Made by a program: the position numbers and the translations under genes. Below, piece after piece: positions 1-6,084 of a stretch of 52,445 nt of DNA. Source of the stretch: Candidatus Omnitrophota bacterium (GTDB taxonomy: Bacteria; Omnitrophota; Gorgyraeia; Gygaellales; Profunditerraquicolaceae). The notes below the pieces were generated by a model. It was not told the DNA's origin. It worked only from the letters and a program-made list of their open reading frames with translations, and did not search any database. The stretch spans positions 1 to 52,445 of the forward strand of contig JAHIOW010000042.1 of NCBI GenBank assembly GCA_018895075.1, given 5' to 3'. Every line of letters begins with the position of its first letter. Position 1 is the first letter of the stretch.

Positions 1-129
1 GAATGCAAACACGCTGTCGCTTCACTTATCATCATTGACTCCAGCTTCTTACTATCAAAGAACAAAGAACTCGCTGTTGCCTTATACAACATCAAATCAG
101 AACGATTCAAAGAAAGGCTGAAAAACTAA
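1..129 (+). CDS. 3' end of an unrecognised gene (partial, 42 codons visible)
   Basis: Reading frame 1 is open from the window edge to a TAA at 127-129. The visible C-terminal tail is helix-like and lysine/arginine-rich (it ends KERLKN) after a hydrophobic stretch (ASLIIID). I do not recognise the family. It is the only plus-strand frame in this corner and is followed by minus-strand tRNA genes, so it would converge on them. Because only the tail is visible, this may be a chance open frame; the codon choice looks coding but cannot be judged over 42 codons. Confidence 0.35.
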   Translation, partial: ECKHAVASLIIIDSSFLLSKNKELAVALYNIKSERFKERLKN

Positions 130-157
130 CAAACTCCTGTTCTTCATGAAATAAAAA

Positions 158-230
158 TGGGCCGTGCAGGAATCGGACCTGCAACCCCTTGCTTAAGAGG
201 CAAGTGCTCTACCGATTGAGCTAACGGCCC
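158..230 (-). tRNA. tRNA-Lys (anticodon CTT)
   Basis: The minus strand folds into a standard 73-nt cloverleaf. The acceptor stem is GGGCCGT/ACGGCCC (7 bp) with discriminator A. The anticodon stem is CTTGC/GCAAG with loop CTCTTAA, which gives anticodon CTT (reads AAG, lysine). The T arm is GCAGG/CCTGC with loop TCCGATT. The gene encodes no 3' CCA. It is the last gene of the minus-strand tRNA cluster. Confidence 0.95.
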
Positions 231-251
231 CAATTTGCTAATGGCAAATTG
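231..251. repeat. Short AT-rich inverted repeat beside tRNA-Lys
   Basis: CAATTTGC (231-238) and GCAAATTG (244-251) are perfect 8-nt inverted arms around a 5-nt spacer, directly at the 5' edge of tRNA-Lys. A further partial copy (gcaaattgct) follows. No T run follows on either strand, so it is not a convincing intrinsic terminator. A processing or spacer hairpin is possible. Confidence 0.4.
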
Positions 252-371
252 CAAATTGCTGATGGTATTCTAACAAATAATCCAAAATTACGCAATAAGC
301 TATTCGCTATTTGCCAAAATGCGCCTGGCTGGAGTCGAACCAGCAACGCCTAGCTCCGAAGGCTAGCGCTC

Positions 372-411
372 CCTGCCTGCCCCAGCCTGCCGGCTGGCAG
401 GGGCAGGCAGG
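372..411. repeat. 40-bp GC-rich palindrome (CCTGCC/GGCAGG type) inside the tRNA-Arg-like unit
   Basis: The arms CCTGCCTGCCCC (372-383) and GGGGCAGGCAGG (400-411) are perfect inverted repeats, with further self-complementarity (AGCC/GGCT) in the centre. A shorter CCTGCCGGCAGG palindrome of the same type sits in the element upstream of ptsH (52305-52316). This suggests a dispersed family of small palindromes. Confidence 0.8.
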
Positions 412-416
412 TATCC

Positions 417-446
417 TCCGCCGAAGGCGGATCCGCCTACGGCGGA
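417..446. repeat. Two tandem 15-bp palindromes (TCCGCC-NNN-GGCGGA)
   Basis: TCCGCC-GAA-GGCGGA (417-431) is followed directly by TCCGCC-TAC-GGCGGA (432-446). The same core, ATCCGCC-NNN-GGCGGAT, forms the central hairpin of the structured repeats at 10379-10395 and 52237-52253. All copies keep the arms and vary only the three loop bases. Confidence 0.8.
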
Positions 447-506
447 AATTGAGCTATAATTATCAAATGCGCCTAGGTGGATTCGAACCACCAAAAGCCA
501 GTTCCG

Positions 507-689
507 CCCCTCGCCTTAATTCAGGCGGATCCCGAGTAAATTGTTTATCGCGCTCGGCGAGAGTCGAACTCGCAACGCCTAGCTCCGAAGGCTAGCGCTC
601 TATCCATTGAGCTACGAGCGCAAAATAATTCGGGTTTAATTCTATCCACCAAGGCTCGGGATCGAGTCTAAAACTTTACGAGGGACTCG
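507..689 (-). other. 183-nt insertion (intron or mobile element) interrupting tRNA-Arg, carrying a complete tRNA-Arg
   Basis: On the minus strand the two ends of the insertion can pair. TCCCTCG (685-679) is complementary to CGAGGGG (513-507), seven pairs including one T-G. Further inside, CTCGGGATC (655-663 on the plus strand) and GATCCCGAG (528-536) form inverted arms around the intact tRNA at 549-621, and CGAGTC (663-668) pairs with GACTCG (684-689). Leaving out the tRNA, only 110 nt remain. That is too short for a group I intron, and no group I core was recognised. Confidence 0.55.
549..621 (-). tRNA. tRNA-Arg (anticodon TCG), intact, nested in the insertion of another tRNA-Arg
   Basis: This is a complete cloverleaf: acceptor GCGCTCG/CGAGCGC, D arm GCTC-AATGGATA-GAGC, anticodon stem CTAGC/GCTAG with loop CTTCGGA (anticodon TCG, reading CGA), T arm GCGAG/CTCGC with loop TTCGACT, discriminator G. 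Its anticodon arm matches that of the damaged unit at 320-456, so those two are close paralogues. The split tRNA around it is a different lineage (D and T arms differ). Presumably this is the copy that serves CGA codons. Confidence 0.95.
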
Positions 690-726
690 AAGACTGGTGC
701 CTTATCCGTTAGGCAATAGGCGCAAT

Positions 727-1446
727 CTAAATTATCTGGCACTTATCGCCTAAAATCTCTTTGATCTTATTCAGTTTCTTATTATCCACGCAACTAATAT
801 TCTCCTCGGAGGTAACGCGCACAGGTGAATTCAGGTGTATCTTATCGGGATTCACCCTATCAATAACCGCCTTTAATCTCTTGATATGCCTTAAATCATC
901 GTTTAGCCCTCTTGCTAACATCACTTCCAGCCATATTTTACCGCGGAATTCTTTCCTGAGATTCACCAAGCCCTCAATAATATCTTCTATCTTTATCTGT
1001 GAGTGCGGACGGTCAACTTTCTCAAAACAATCTCCTGTTACAGCATCCAGAGAAGGAACGATTAAATCCGCATTGCCTATTTCCCGGCGTATTGCAGAAT
1101 CCGCTAATAAAGATGAATTTGTAATCACTGCTACAGGCAAGGAAGTCAGTCTTTTAATTTCTGTGATAAGTTGGCCTATCTTAATATTTAATGTGGGTTC
1201 ACCCGAACCGGACAGAGTGATATAGTTTATTTTTTTTGCCTCCGGGCTATTATTTTGCAACCAAAGCCTCAATTCATTCAAAATCTCTTCTATCGCGATA
1301 TACTCTTTTCTCTCTTTGGTCTTCTCTCTAGTCTTACCCAACTGGCAATAGACACAGTCAAAACTGCATGTCTTATGAGGGACCAGTGTAATCCCCAAGG
1401 ATAAACCCAATCTGCGTGAATTTAGGGGACCGTATATATATTTCAT
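727..1446 (-). CDS. Radical SAM protein, COG0731-like
   Basis: The N-terminus MKYIYGPLNSRRLG, followed by a CxxxCxxC motif (CSFDCVYC), identifies a radical SAM enzyme that binds one [4Fe-4S] cluster and cleaves S-adenosylmethionine. SGSGEPTL and NSSLL match the SAM-binding parts of the barrel. Family members usually open with MKYIYGP, so I chose the ATG at 1446. A GTG eight codons upstream (1470) is in frame, but a G-rich stretch lies between the two starts. The substrate is unknown; relatives are often called Fe-S oxidoreductases. It follows lpxI by 81 nt (57 nt from the alternative GTG start) and ends 3 nt before the split tRNA-Arg. Confidence 0.85.
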   Translation of the reverse strand: MKYIYGPLNSRRLGLSLGITLVPHKTCSFDCVYCQLGKTREKTKERKEYIAIEEILNELRLWLQNNSPEAKKINYITLSGSGEPTLNIKIGQLITEIKRLTSLPVAVITNSSLLADSAIRREIGNADLIVPSLDAVTGDCFEKVDRPHSQIKIEDIIEGLVNLRKEFRGKIWLEVMLARGLNDDLRHIKRLKAVIDRVNPDKIHLNSPVRVTSEENISCVDNKKLNKIKEILGDKCQII

Positions 1447-1527
1447 CGCCTGATAAAAACCCCCCAACACTTCCGCTTTTAGCCTTACGCTATATTGAAA
1501 GTAGTGGGGGTCAGTGATATCCTCACC

Positions 1528-2331
1528 TTATATCGCCACTATAGAAATACCCCTTTGATCCGCTAATTTGATGCTTTGTTCTTTGTCTATAAAAAGAGTC
1601 TTCTCTGCCTCAATCGCCAGACACCTGGCGCCTACCCTGATAAGATTCTTTACTGTATTTAGGCCTACTACGGGTATATCAAAACGTAAATCCTGCTTGG
1701 GTTTGCTTACCTTTACTATCGTTATACCTTCCCGCGCAATTCTACCGGCGCGCCGGATGAGATTATCAGTCCCTTCTAATGCCTCAACTGCCACTATCGC
1801 CTTTTTTTTGACGGCCACAGTCTGGCCGATATCCAGGTTTGCAACTGCCTTGGCCAGGTCTAATCCGAAATATATATCTTCCCATTCTTCGGCCCCGGGT
1901 TCTTTCTCTGTCAGCGTACCTTTCTTGACTAAAAGTTCCTCGATGAAAGTAGTAGAATTTAATAATTCCAAACCGGACTCTTTGAGTTTCTCTGCGATCA
2001 TCCCGAATATTGTATCTGCCTTTTTATCCCGTATATTTGCCAGCAGGCTTCTTAACTCCTGGTCCCTGTCTATCTCTTTATTAAATAGGCGCCAGGGAGT
2101 TATCTGGCCAGCCATGACTACTTTAGTTATGCCTTCGGCCTTAAATATTTCTAAACACCGGCGGAATTCACTCAGGCCTATCCAATAGATTTTATCTACG
2201 AATTTTTTTAATTTCCGGGATGTATCGCCTTTGATGGCTACGGCTACAATATAATAATTTCTTTTTTTTGCGGCCTGCGAAAATATAATAGGTAATTTTC
2301 TGTTTCCCGCAATTAAACCGATTCTTTCCAT
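1528..2331 (-). CDS. lpxI: UDP-2,3-diacylglucosamine pyrophosphatase LpxI
   Basis: The start MERIGLIAGNRKLPIIF and the tail with RFDIPVVGLNT match LpxI (DUF1009), which hydrolyses UDP-2,3-diacylglucosamine to lipid X and UMP in lipid A synthesis at the inner face of the cytoplasmic membrane. It replaces LpxH. About 267 aa fits the family. An upstream in-frame ATG at 2355 overlaps the lpxA stop by 17 nt and could be used; the family's conserved N-terminus favours 2331. Neither start has a clear Shine-Dalgarno site. It is the last lipid A gene of the cluster; lpxB is not in the window. Confidence 0.9.
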   Translation of the reverse strand: MERIGLIAGNRKLPIIFSQAAKKRNYYIVAVAIKGDTSRKLKKFVDKIYWIGLSEFRRCLEIFKAEGITKVVMAGQITPWRLFNKEIDRDQELRSLLANIRDKKADTIFGMIAEKLKESGLELLNSTTFIEELLVKKGTLTEKEPGAEEWEDIYFGLDLAKAVANLDIGQTVAVKKKAIVAVEALEGTDNLIRRAGRIAREGITIVKVSKPKQDLRFDIPVVGLNTVKNLIRVGARCLAIEAEKTLFIDKEQSIKLADQRGISIVAI

Positions 2332-2338
2332 AGGATTG

Positions 2339-3166
2339 TTATCTGTAGATATCATCTGCGGATTGCTCTAGGGTAATCCGCTTAGAACGACAGGAATGAA
2401 CTACGCCCCTTTGAGAGTTTTTTATAAAGTTGATCAGGCATAAAACTTCCTCGACAGGCTTTATTATCTCTTTCTCTAATTTTTCTAAGGCGTGTTTGGT
2501 AGAAAGGCCTGAGTTAAATAATACCTTAAATGCCTGCTTAAGCTGATTTATTGACTCTCGGGGGATACTATTACGCCTTAAACCTATAAGGTTCAGGCCG
2601 TAACAAACAGCGGGGTGGCCATCGCAGGTTGAATAGGGAGGGATATCTTGAATAACCTTAGAACAACCACCGATAATAGAAAACCTGCCTACTCTCGCAA
2701 ATTGATGTATCGCCGCAAACCCTCCTACAACTGCTCTATCCTCAATGGTTACATGTCCGGCCAGGGTGCCATTATTAGCAATAATACAATCATCGCCTAC
2801 TATACAATCATGGGCGATGTGGGCATAGGCCATGAAAAGATTATTGTTGCCCACAACAGTCCTGCCATTTTCTCCTGTGCCGGGATTAAACGTACAGTAT
2901 TCACGGATGATATTATGATTACCTATCTCTAAGAAACTCTTTTCGCCCTTATATTTTAAATCCTGCGGCGGGCTTCCCAGGACTGCGCCGGTAAAAATCT
3001 GGCAATCTTTACCGATACTGGTGTTGCCTTCTATTACGCAATAAGCGCCGAGCCTGGTGCCTGAACCTATGACAACATTATTTCCGATAATAGTATAGGG
3101 CCCGATTTGGACACCTTTAGCTAATTTTGCTCCTTTAGAGACTATGGCTGTGGAATCTATCTGCAT
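2339..3166 (-). CDS. lpxA: UDP-N-acetylglucosamine O-acyltransferase LpxA
   Basis: A left-handed beta-helix protein built of hexapeptide repeats (IVSKGA, LAKGVQIGPY, VIGSGTRLG and so on) with the LpxA C-terminal helical domain. The catalytic histidine is H119 in the AHIAHDC segment. It transfers a 3-hydroxyacyl group from ACP to O3 of UDP-GlcNAc, the first step of lipid A synthesis. At 275 aa it is close to the usual 255-265, with a slightly longer basic tail. It lies 8 nt after lpxC-fabZ and overlaps the start region of lpxI. Confidence 0.95.
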   Translation of the reverse strand: MQIDSTAIVSKGAKLAKGVQIGPYTIIGNNVVIGSGTRLGAYCVIEGNTSIGKDCQIFTGAVLGSPPQDLKYKGEKSFLEIGNHNIIREYCTFNPGTGENGRTVVGNNNLFMAYAHIAHDCIVGDDCIIANNGTLAGHVTIEDRAVVGGFAAIHQFARVGRFSIIGGCSKVIQDIPPYSTCDGHPAVCYGLNLIGLRRNSIPRESINQLKQAFKVLFNSGLSTKHALEKLEKEIIKPVEEVLCLINFIKNSQRGVVHSCRSKRITLEQSADDIYR

Positions 3167-3174
3167 ATCTTAAT

Positions 3175-4491
3175 CTATCCTTCAACCAAGGCAAACATCA
3201 TATCTGCCTCTGAAACTACCTTACCATCCACTAATGCCTTACCGTGTACCCGGCCTGTCTTGGATTTTATCTTATCTGCTTCTACGCGCAAGAGAAGCTG
3301 GTCACCCGGGACTACCGTCTTTCTAAATTTTATATTGTCCGCGGCAAGAAAATAGGCCAGTTTTCCCCGGTTCTCTTCCGGAGAAAGCATCATTACCCCG
3401 CCTACCTGCGCCATGGCCTCAATAATCAAAACCCCTGGCATAACCGGTTTTCCCGGAAAATGCCCTTTAAAGAAATACTCATCTTTAGTGACATTCTTTA
3501 TACCCACAGCATATTTGCCCTGCTTTAAAGATATAATCTTATCCACGAAGAGAAAAGGCGGGCGGTGAGGCAGTATCTTCATAATTGCCTCCCGGTCTAA
3601 TTCCCCTTCCTCGCCCGGATGATAACCTATACCCACGCCACCTAAAGAATATCTTTGTCTTTGCTGGTCTATCTTTTTTAAGAGTTTCAGGTTTAAGGCG
3701 TGTCCGCTTCTTAAGGCAATGATATGGCTCCTTATGGGTTGGCCGAGAAGAAACAAGTCTCCCACTAAATCCAGTATCTTATGCCGGATGAATTCGTTTT
3801 CATAACGCAATTTATTCTTGATGATGCCGCTTTTACCTACGACTATTGTATTATCATAAGTTGCCCCGCCGCCCAAACCCTGTTCTCGCAATCTGGATGC
3901 CTCATCTTCAAGGCAAAATGTACGCGCAGAGGCAAGTTCATCCTTAAATATATTGCCATTTAAATTTATCTCCATAAATTCTATCTTCAGCAAGGGGTGG
4001 TTATAATTTAAGATGTAGGAGATTTTAAAATCCTGAGAGGGTATGGCTACGATAGAAGCGTCGTCCTCTTCTACAAAGATAGGCTCTTTGAGGAAATAAT
4101 ATTGGCGCGGTTTTTCCTGCTCTACAACGCCTGCCTGAGATAAAATCTCCAAGAACTCCCGGCTACTTCCGTCCATGCCCGGTATTTCGTTATTATCAAT
4201 TTCAATTAAGATATTATCTATATCCAGGCCCGATAATGCCGCCATAAGATGCTCAATGGTATGTATCTGGATGTTATCCTTGCCCAGGGAGGTACGGCGC
4301 ATACTGGAGCCTTGAGGAAGTAAATATTCAATTGAGGCCTTAATCAGGGGAGTGGAAGCTAAATCTGTGCGCAGGAAGTTGATGCCGCTATCTACCTTAG
4401 CCGGCCTAAAGGTTATATTTACCTTATGTGCGGTGTGTATCCCCACGCCATTGATGCTGACTTCTTTTGCGATTGTCTTTTGTCTATCCAT
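3175..4491 (-). CDS. lpxC-fabZ: Bifunctional LpxC-FabZ fusion: UDP-3-O-acyl-GlcNAc deacetylase / 3-hydroxyacyl-ACP dehydratase
   Basis: Residues 1 to about 295 are LpxC, the committed zinc-dependent deacetylase of lipid A synthesis. Its expected metal ligands H81 (TIEHLMAAL), H237 and D241 ([10 protein letters not shown]) and general acid H264 (SGHALN) are visible. Residues about 298-438 are a complete FabZ hot-dog domain, with catalytic H344 (KGHFPG) and E358 (IIEAMAQ), which dehydrates 3-hydroxyacyl-ACP in fatty acid elongation. One polypeptide therefore holds both competitors for the 3-hydroxyacyl-ACP branch point. Such fusions are known from Bacteroidetes and some other diderms. It overlaps lpxD by 8 nt. 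Confidence 0.95.
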   Translation of the reverse strand: MDRQKTIAKEVSINGVGIHTAHKVNITFRPAKVDSGINFLRTDLASTPLIKASIEYLLPQGSSMRRTSLGKDNIQIHTIEHLMAALSGLDIDNILIEIDNNEIPGMDGSSREFLEILSQAGVVEQEKPRQYYFLKEPIFVEEDDASIVAIPSQDFKISYILNYNHPLLKIEFMEINLNGNIFKDELASARTFCLEDEASRLREQGLGGGATYDNTIVVGKSGIIKNKLRYENEFIRHKILDLVGDLFLLGQPIRSHIIALRSGHALNLKLLKKIDQQRQRYSLGGVGIGYHPGEEGELDREAIMKILPHRPPFLFVDKIISLKQGKYAVGIKNVTKDEYFFKGHFPGKPVMPGVLIIEAMAQVGGVMMLSPEENRGKLAYFLAADNIKFRKTVVPGDQLLLRVEADKIKSKTGRVHGKALVDGKVVSEADMMFALVEG

Positions 4492-5542
4492 TACGCCGCG
4501 GATTTTCGCTGATTTTTATCTGTGCTTCTAACTGTTCTATCTTCTTTTTTAACTGCGCTATGGTATTATATAATCTAGGTAAATTATGCACACAGGCATT
4601 TATGCGTTTGGCTGTATCATGGGGTTTTGCCGGATATCCCCAGACCGTAGTCCCCGCGGGAATAGACTTACTTACCCCCGACTGGGCCATGACCACAGAA
4701 TTATCGCCGATATTGATATGCCCCACCACCCCTGCCTGGCCAGCTAAAATCACATTATTGCCCAAGGTGGTACTGCCGGAGATACCTGCCTGGGAAACGA
4801 TAAAACAATTCTCTCCTATAACTACATTGTGGGCAATCTGAACAAGATTATCTATTTTTGTGCCCCTTCCGATAACCGTTTTATCAAACCTTGCCCGGTC
4901 AATAGTAACATTAGAGCCTATCTCTACATCGTCTTCAATAACCACTGTCCCTATCTGCGGCACGCGATGATGGGTGCCGTCTACGGTCACAAAACCAAAA
5001 CCGTCTGAACCCACTACGCTACCGCTATGTATTACCACCCGGTTGCCAATAGTTATACGTTCGCGGATAGAGGCATTAGGATAAATCACGGTATTATTTC
5101 CTATCTTGGTATCATAACCCACGTAACAGCCGCTATAGATTATGCTTTTCTCTCCTATGGAAACATTATCACCTATGAATGCATAAGCGCCGATGGCCAC
5201 GCCATTTCCCAAAGACACCTTCTCGCCTAACACTGCAGTGGGGTGTATTCCTTGAGGATGCCTGCTCTCAGTAGGATTAACCAGAGACACTATCTTCACA
5301 AATGCCAAGGAGGGATTCTCTGTGCGGATGATGGGTTTGGGCGCGGTTTTTATCTCCTGCGGAGTAACAATTGCTGAGGCGCGTGTCTTTTCTATAAAAG
5401 GAAAATATTTGGGATTAGCCACAAAGGTAATGTCGCCTTCAACCGCCTCTTTTATCCCTGAGACGCCCCTAATAACAACCTGATCATCTCCTACTACCTG
5501 GCCGTTGATGAGTTCGGCTATTTCTCTTAAGGTCTTCTGCAT
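4484..5542 (-). CDS. lpxD: UDP-3-O-(3-hydroxyacyl)glucosamine N-acyltransferase LpxD
   Basis: An N-terminal uridine-binding domain (about residues 1-100) is followed by hexapeptide-repeat beta-helix and a C-terminal helix ([31 protein letters not shown]) with coiled-coil character. The catalytic His segment is [10 protein letters not shown]. LpxD adds the second, N-linked 3-hydroxyacyl chain, the step after LpxC. Its 352 aa match the family. It starts 8 nt after ompH and runs into lpxC-fabZ with an 8-nt overlap. Confidence 0.95.
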   Translation of the reverse strand: MQKTLREIAELINGQVVGDDQVVIRGVSGIKEAVEGDITFVANPKYFPFIEKTRASAIVTPQEIKTAPKPIIRTENPSLAFVKIVSLVNPTESRHPQGIHPTAVLGEKVSLGNGVAIGAYAFIGDNVSIGEKSIIYSGCYVGYDTKIGNNTVIYPNASIRERITIGNRVVIHSGSVVGSDGFGFVTVDGTHHRVPQIGTVVIEDDVEIGSNVTIDRARFDKTVIGRGTKIDNLVQIAHNVVIGENCFIVSQAGISGSTTLGNNVILAGQAGVVGHINIGDNSVVMAQSGVSKSIPAGTTVWGYPAKPHDTAKRINACVHNLPRLYNTIAQLKKKIEQLEAQIKISENPRRNG

Positions 5543-5550
5543 CTCTATAT

Positions 5551-6057
5551 TTATTCCTTATATGACTTATTCAAAATCTTAATAACCTCACCTGAAATAT
5601 CCATCTTTTTTGCCTGATAGACTAATACGCGGTCATTGAATACCAGGGTGTAACCTTCTTTTTCTGCATATTGCTTCACCGCCTCTTCAATATCCTTTAA
5701 TAATTCCTTCATCTTTTCATCTTGTTCTTTGCGCAGGTCAGTCTGTACCTGCCGGTCAAAATCCTGCAATTCCTTAATCTTCGTTTCTAGTTCGGGTTTT
5801 TTTTCTTCTTTTTGTTTATCCTGCAATAAATTCATCTTGTCTTGAAACTGTTTGACCTCATTTACCTTTTTATCCCTCTGTGTACTATAGGTGCCTTCTT
5901 TACTGGCTAAAGCTTTGTCATAGTCTTTTGTCTTGGTGTATTCATTAAAAATTCGGCTTAAATCTACAAATGCTAATTTCTCAGCCGCCAGGCTTAAGCT
6001 TGCCAACATACTGAAAACAAAAACTATTACTCCCAAACTTATAACTGCTTTCCTCAT
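5551..6057 (-). CDS. skp: OmpH/Skp-family periplasmic chaperone
   Basis: An N-terminal signal peptide ([20 protein letters not shown], cleaved near AEK) precedes a long charged coiled coil (about residues 45-130) typical of the Skp tentacles, then a short beta tail ([14 protein letters not shown]). Skp holds unfolded outer-membrane proteins on the way to BamA. Length 168 aa is normal. It sits directly between bamA and lpxD, the classic arrangement. Confidence 0.9.
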   Translation of the reverse strand: MRKAVISLGVIVFVFSMLASLSLAAEKLAFVDLSRIFNEYTKTKDYDKALASKEGTYSTQRDKKVNEVKQFQDKMNLLQDKQKEEKKPELETKIKELQDFDRQVQTDLRKEQDEKMKELLKDIEEAVKQYAEKEGYTLVFNDRVLVYQAKKMDISGEVIKILNKSYKE

Positions 6058-6084
6058 TTAACCCCTTCCTTTCTTTGGACTAGA

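Larger units (their letters stand above)
320..456 (-). pseudogene. tRNA-Arg(TCG)-like unit with palindromic inserts in the D-loop and a damaged acceptor stem
   Basis: The 3' two thirds are perfect tRNA: anticodon stem CTAGC/GCTAG with loop CTTCGGA (anticodon TCG), T arm GCTGG/CCAGC with loop TTCGACT, 3' acceptor CAGGCGC (327-321) and discriminator A (320). The D stem GCTC (454-451) pairs with GAGC (371-368). Its loop, which is AATGGATA in the intact neighbour at 549-621, is broken into AAT, then two 15-bp palindromes (446-417), then GGATA (416-412), then a 40-bp palindrome (411-372). The 5' acceptor strand should read GCGCCTG but reads AT-rich sequence that cannot pair. I call it a pseudogene; a functional product would need both removal of the D-loop inserts and repair of the acceptor. 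Confidence 0.7.
468..723 (-). tRNA. tRNA-Arg (anticodon TCG) split by a 183-nt insertion in the anticodon loop
   Basis: The 5' part (723-690) and the 3' part (506-468) join to a flawless 73-nt tRNA. Acceptor GCGCCTA/TAGGCGC is 7 of 7 paired. The D arm is GCCT/AGGC, the anticodon stem CCAGT/ACTGG with loop CTTCGGA (anticodon TCG), and the T arm GGTGG/CCACC with loop TTCGAAT; the discriminator is A. The interruption most simply falls after T34 (690), but CG is repeated at both junctions so the exact cut is uncertain by 2 nt. The 5' end lies 3 nt after the stop codon of the radical SAM gene, so the two are probably co-transcribed. It may be a broken gene or one with an unusual spliced intron; the sequence alone cannot decide. 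Confidence 0.7.

Noticed and set aside
311-595. Plus-strand open frame of 94 codons over the tRNA cluster
   Set aside because: Its peptide (WLESNQQRLAPKAS, LGGFEPPK, ARVELATPSSEG) is the familiar antisense translation of tRNA genes; the minus strand carries real tRNA structure.
507-689. Group I intron in the split tRNA-Arg
   Set aside because: The U-to-G junction would fit, but only 110 nt remain outside the nested tRNA and no guide pairing to the 5' exon or catalytic core was found.
761-1225. Long plus-strand frames opposite the minus-strand genes (for example 761-1225, 1568-2188, 41145-41864)
   Set aside because: Each is the shadow of a well-supported conserved gene and shows no family motif of its own.
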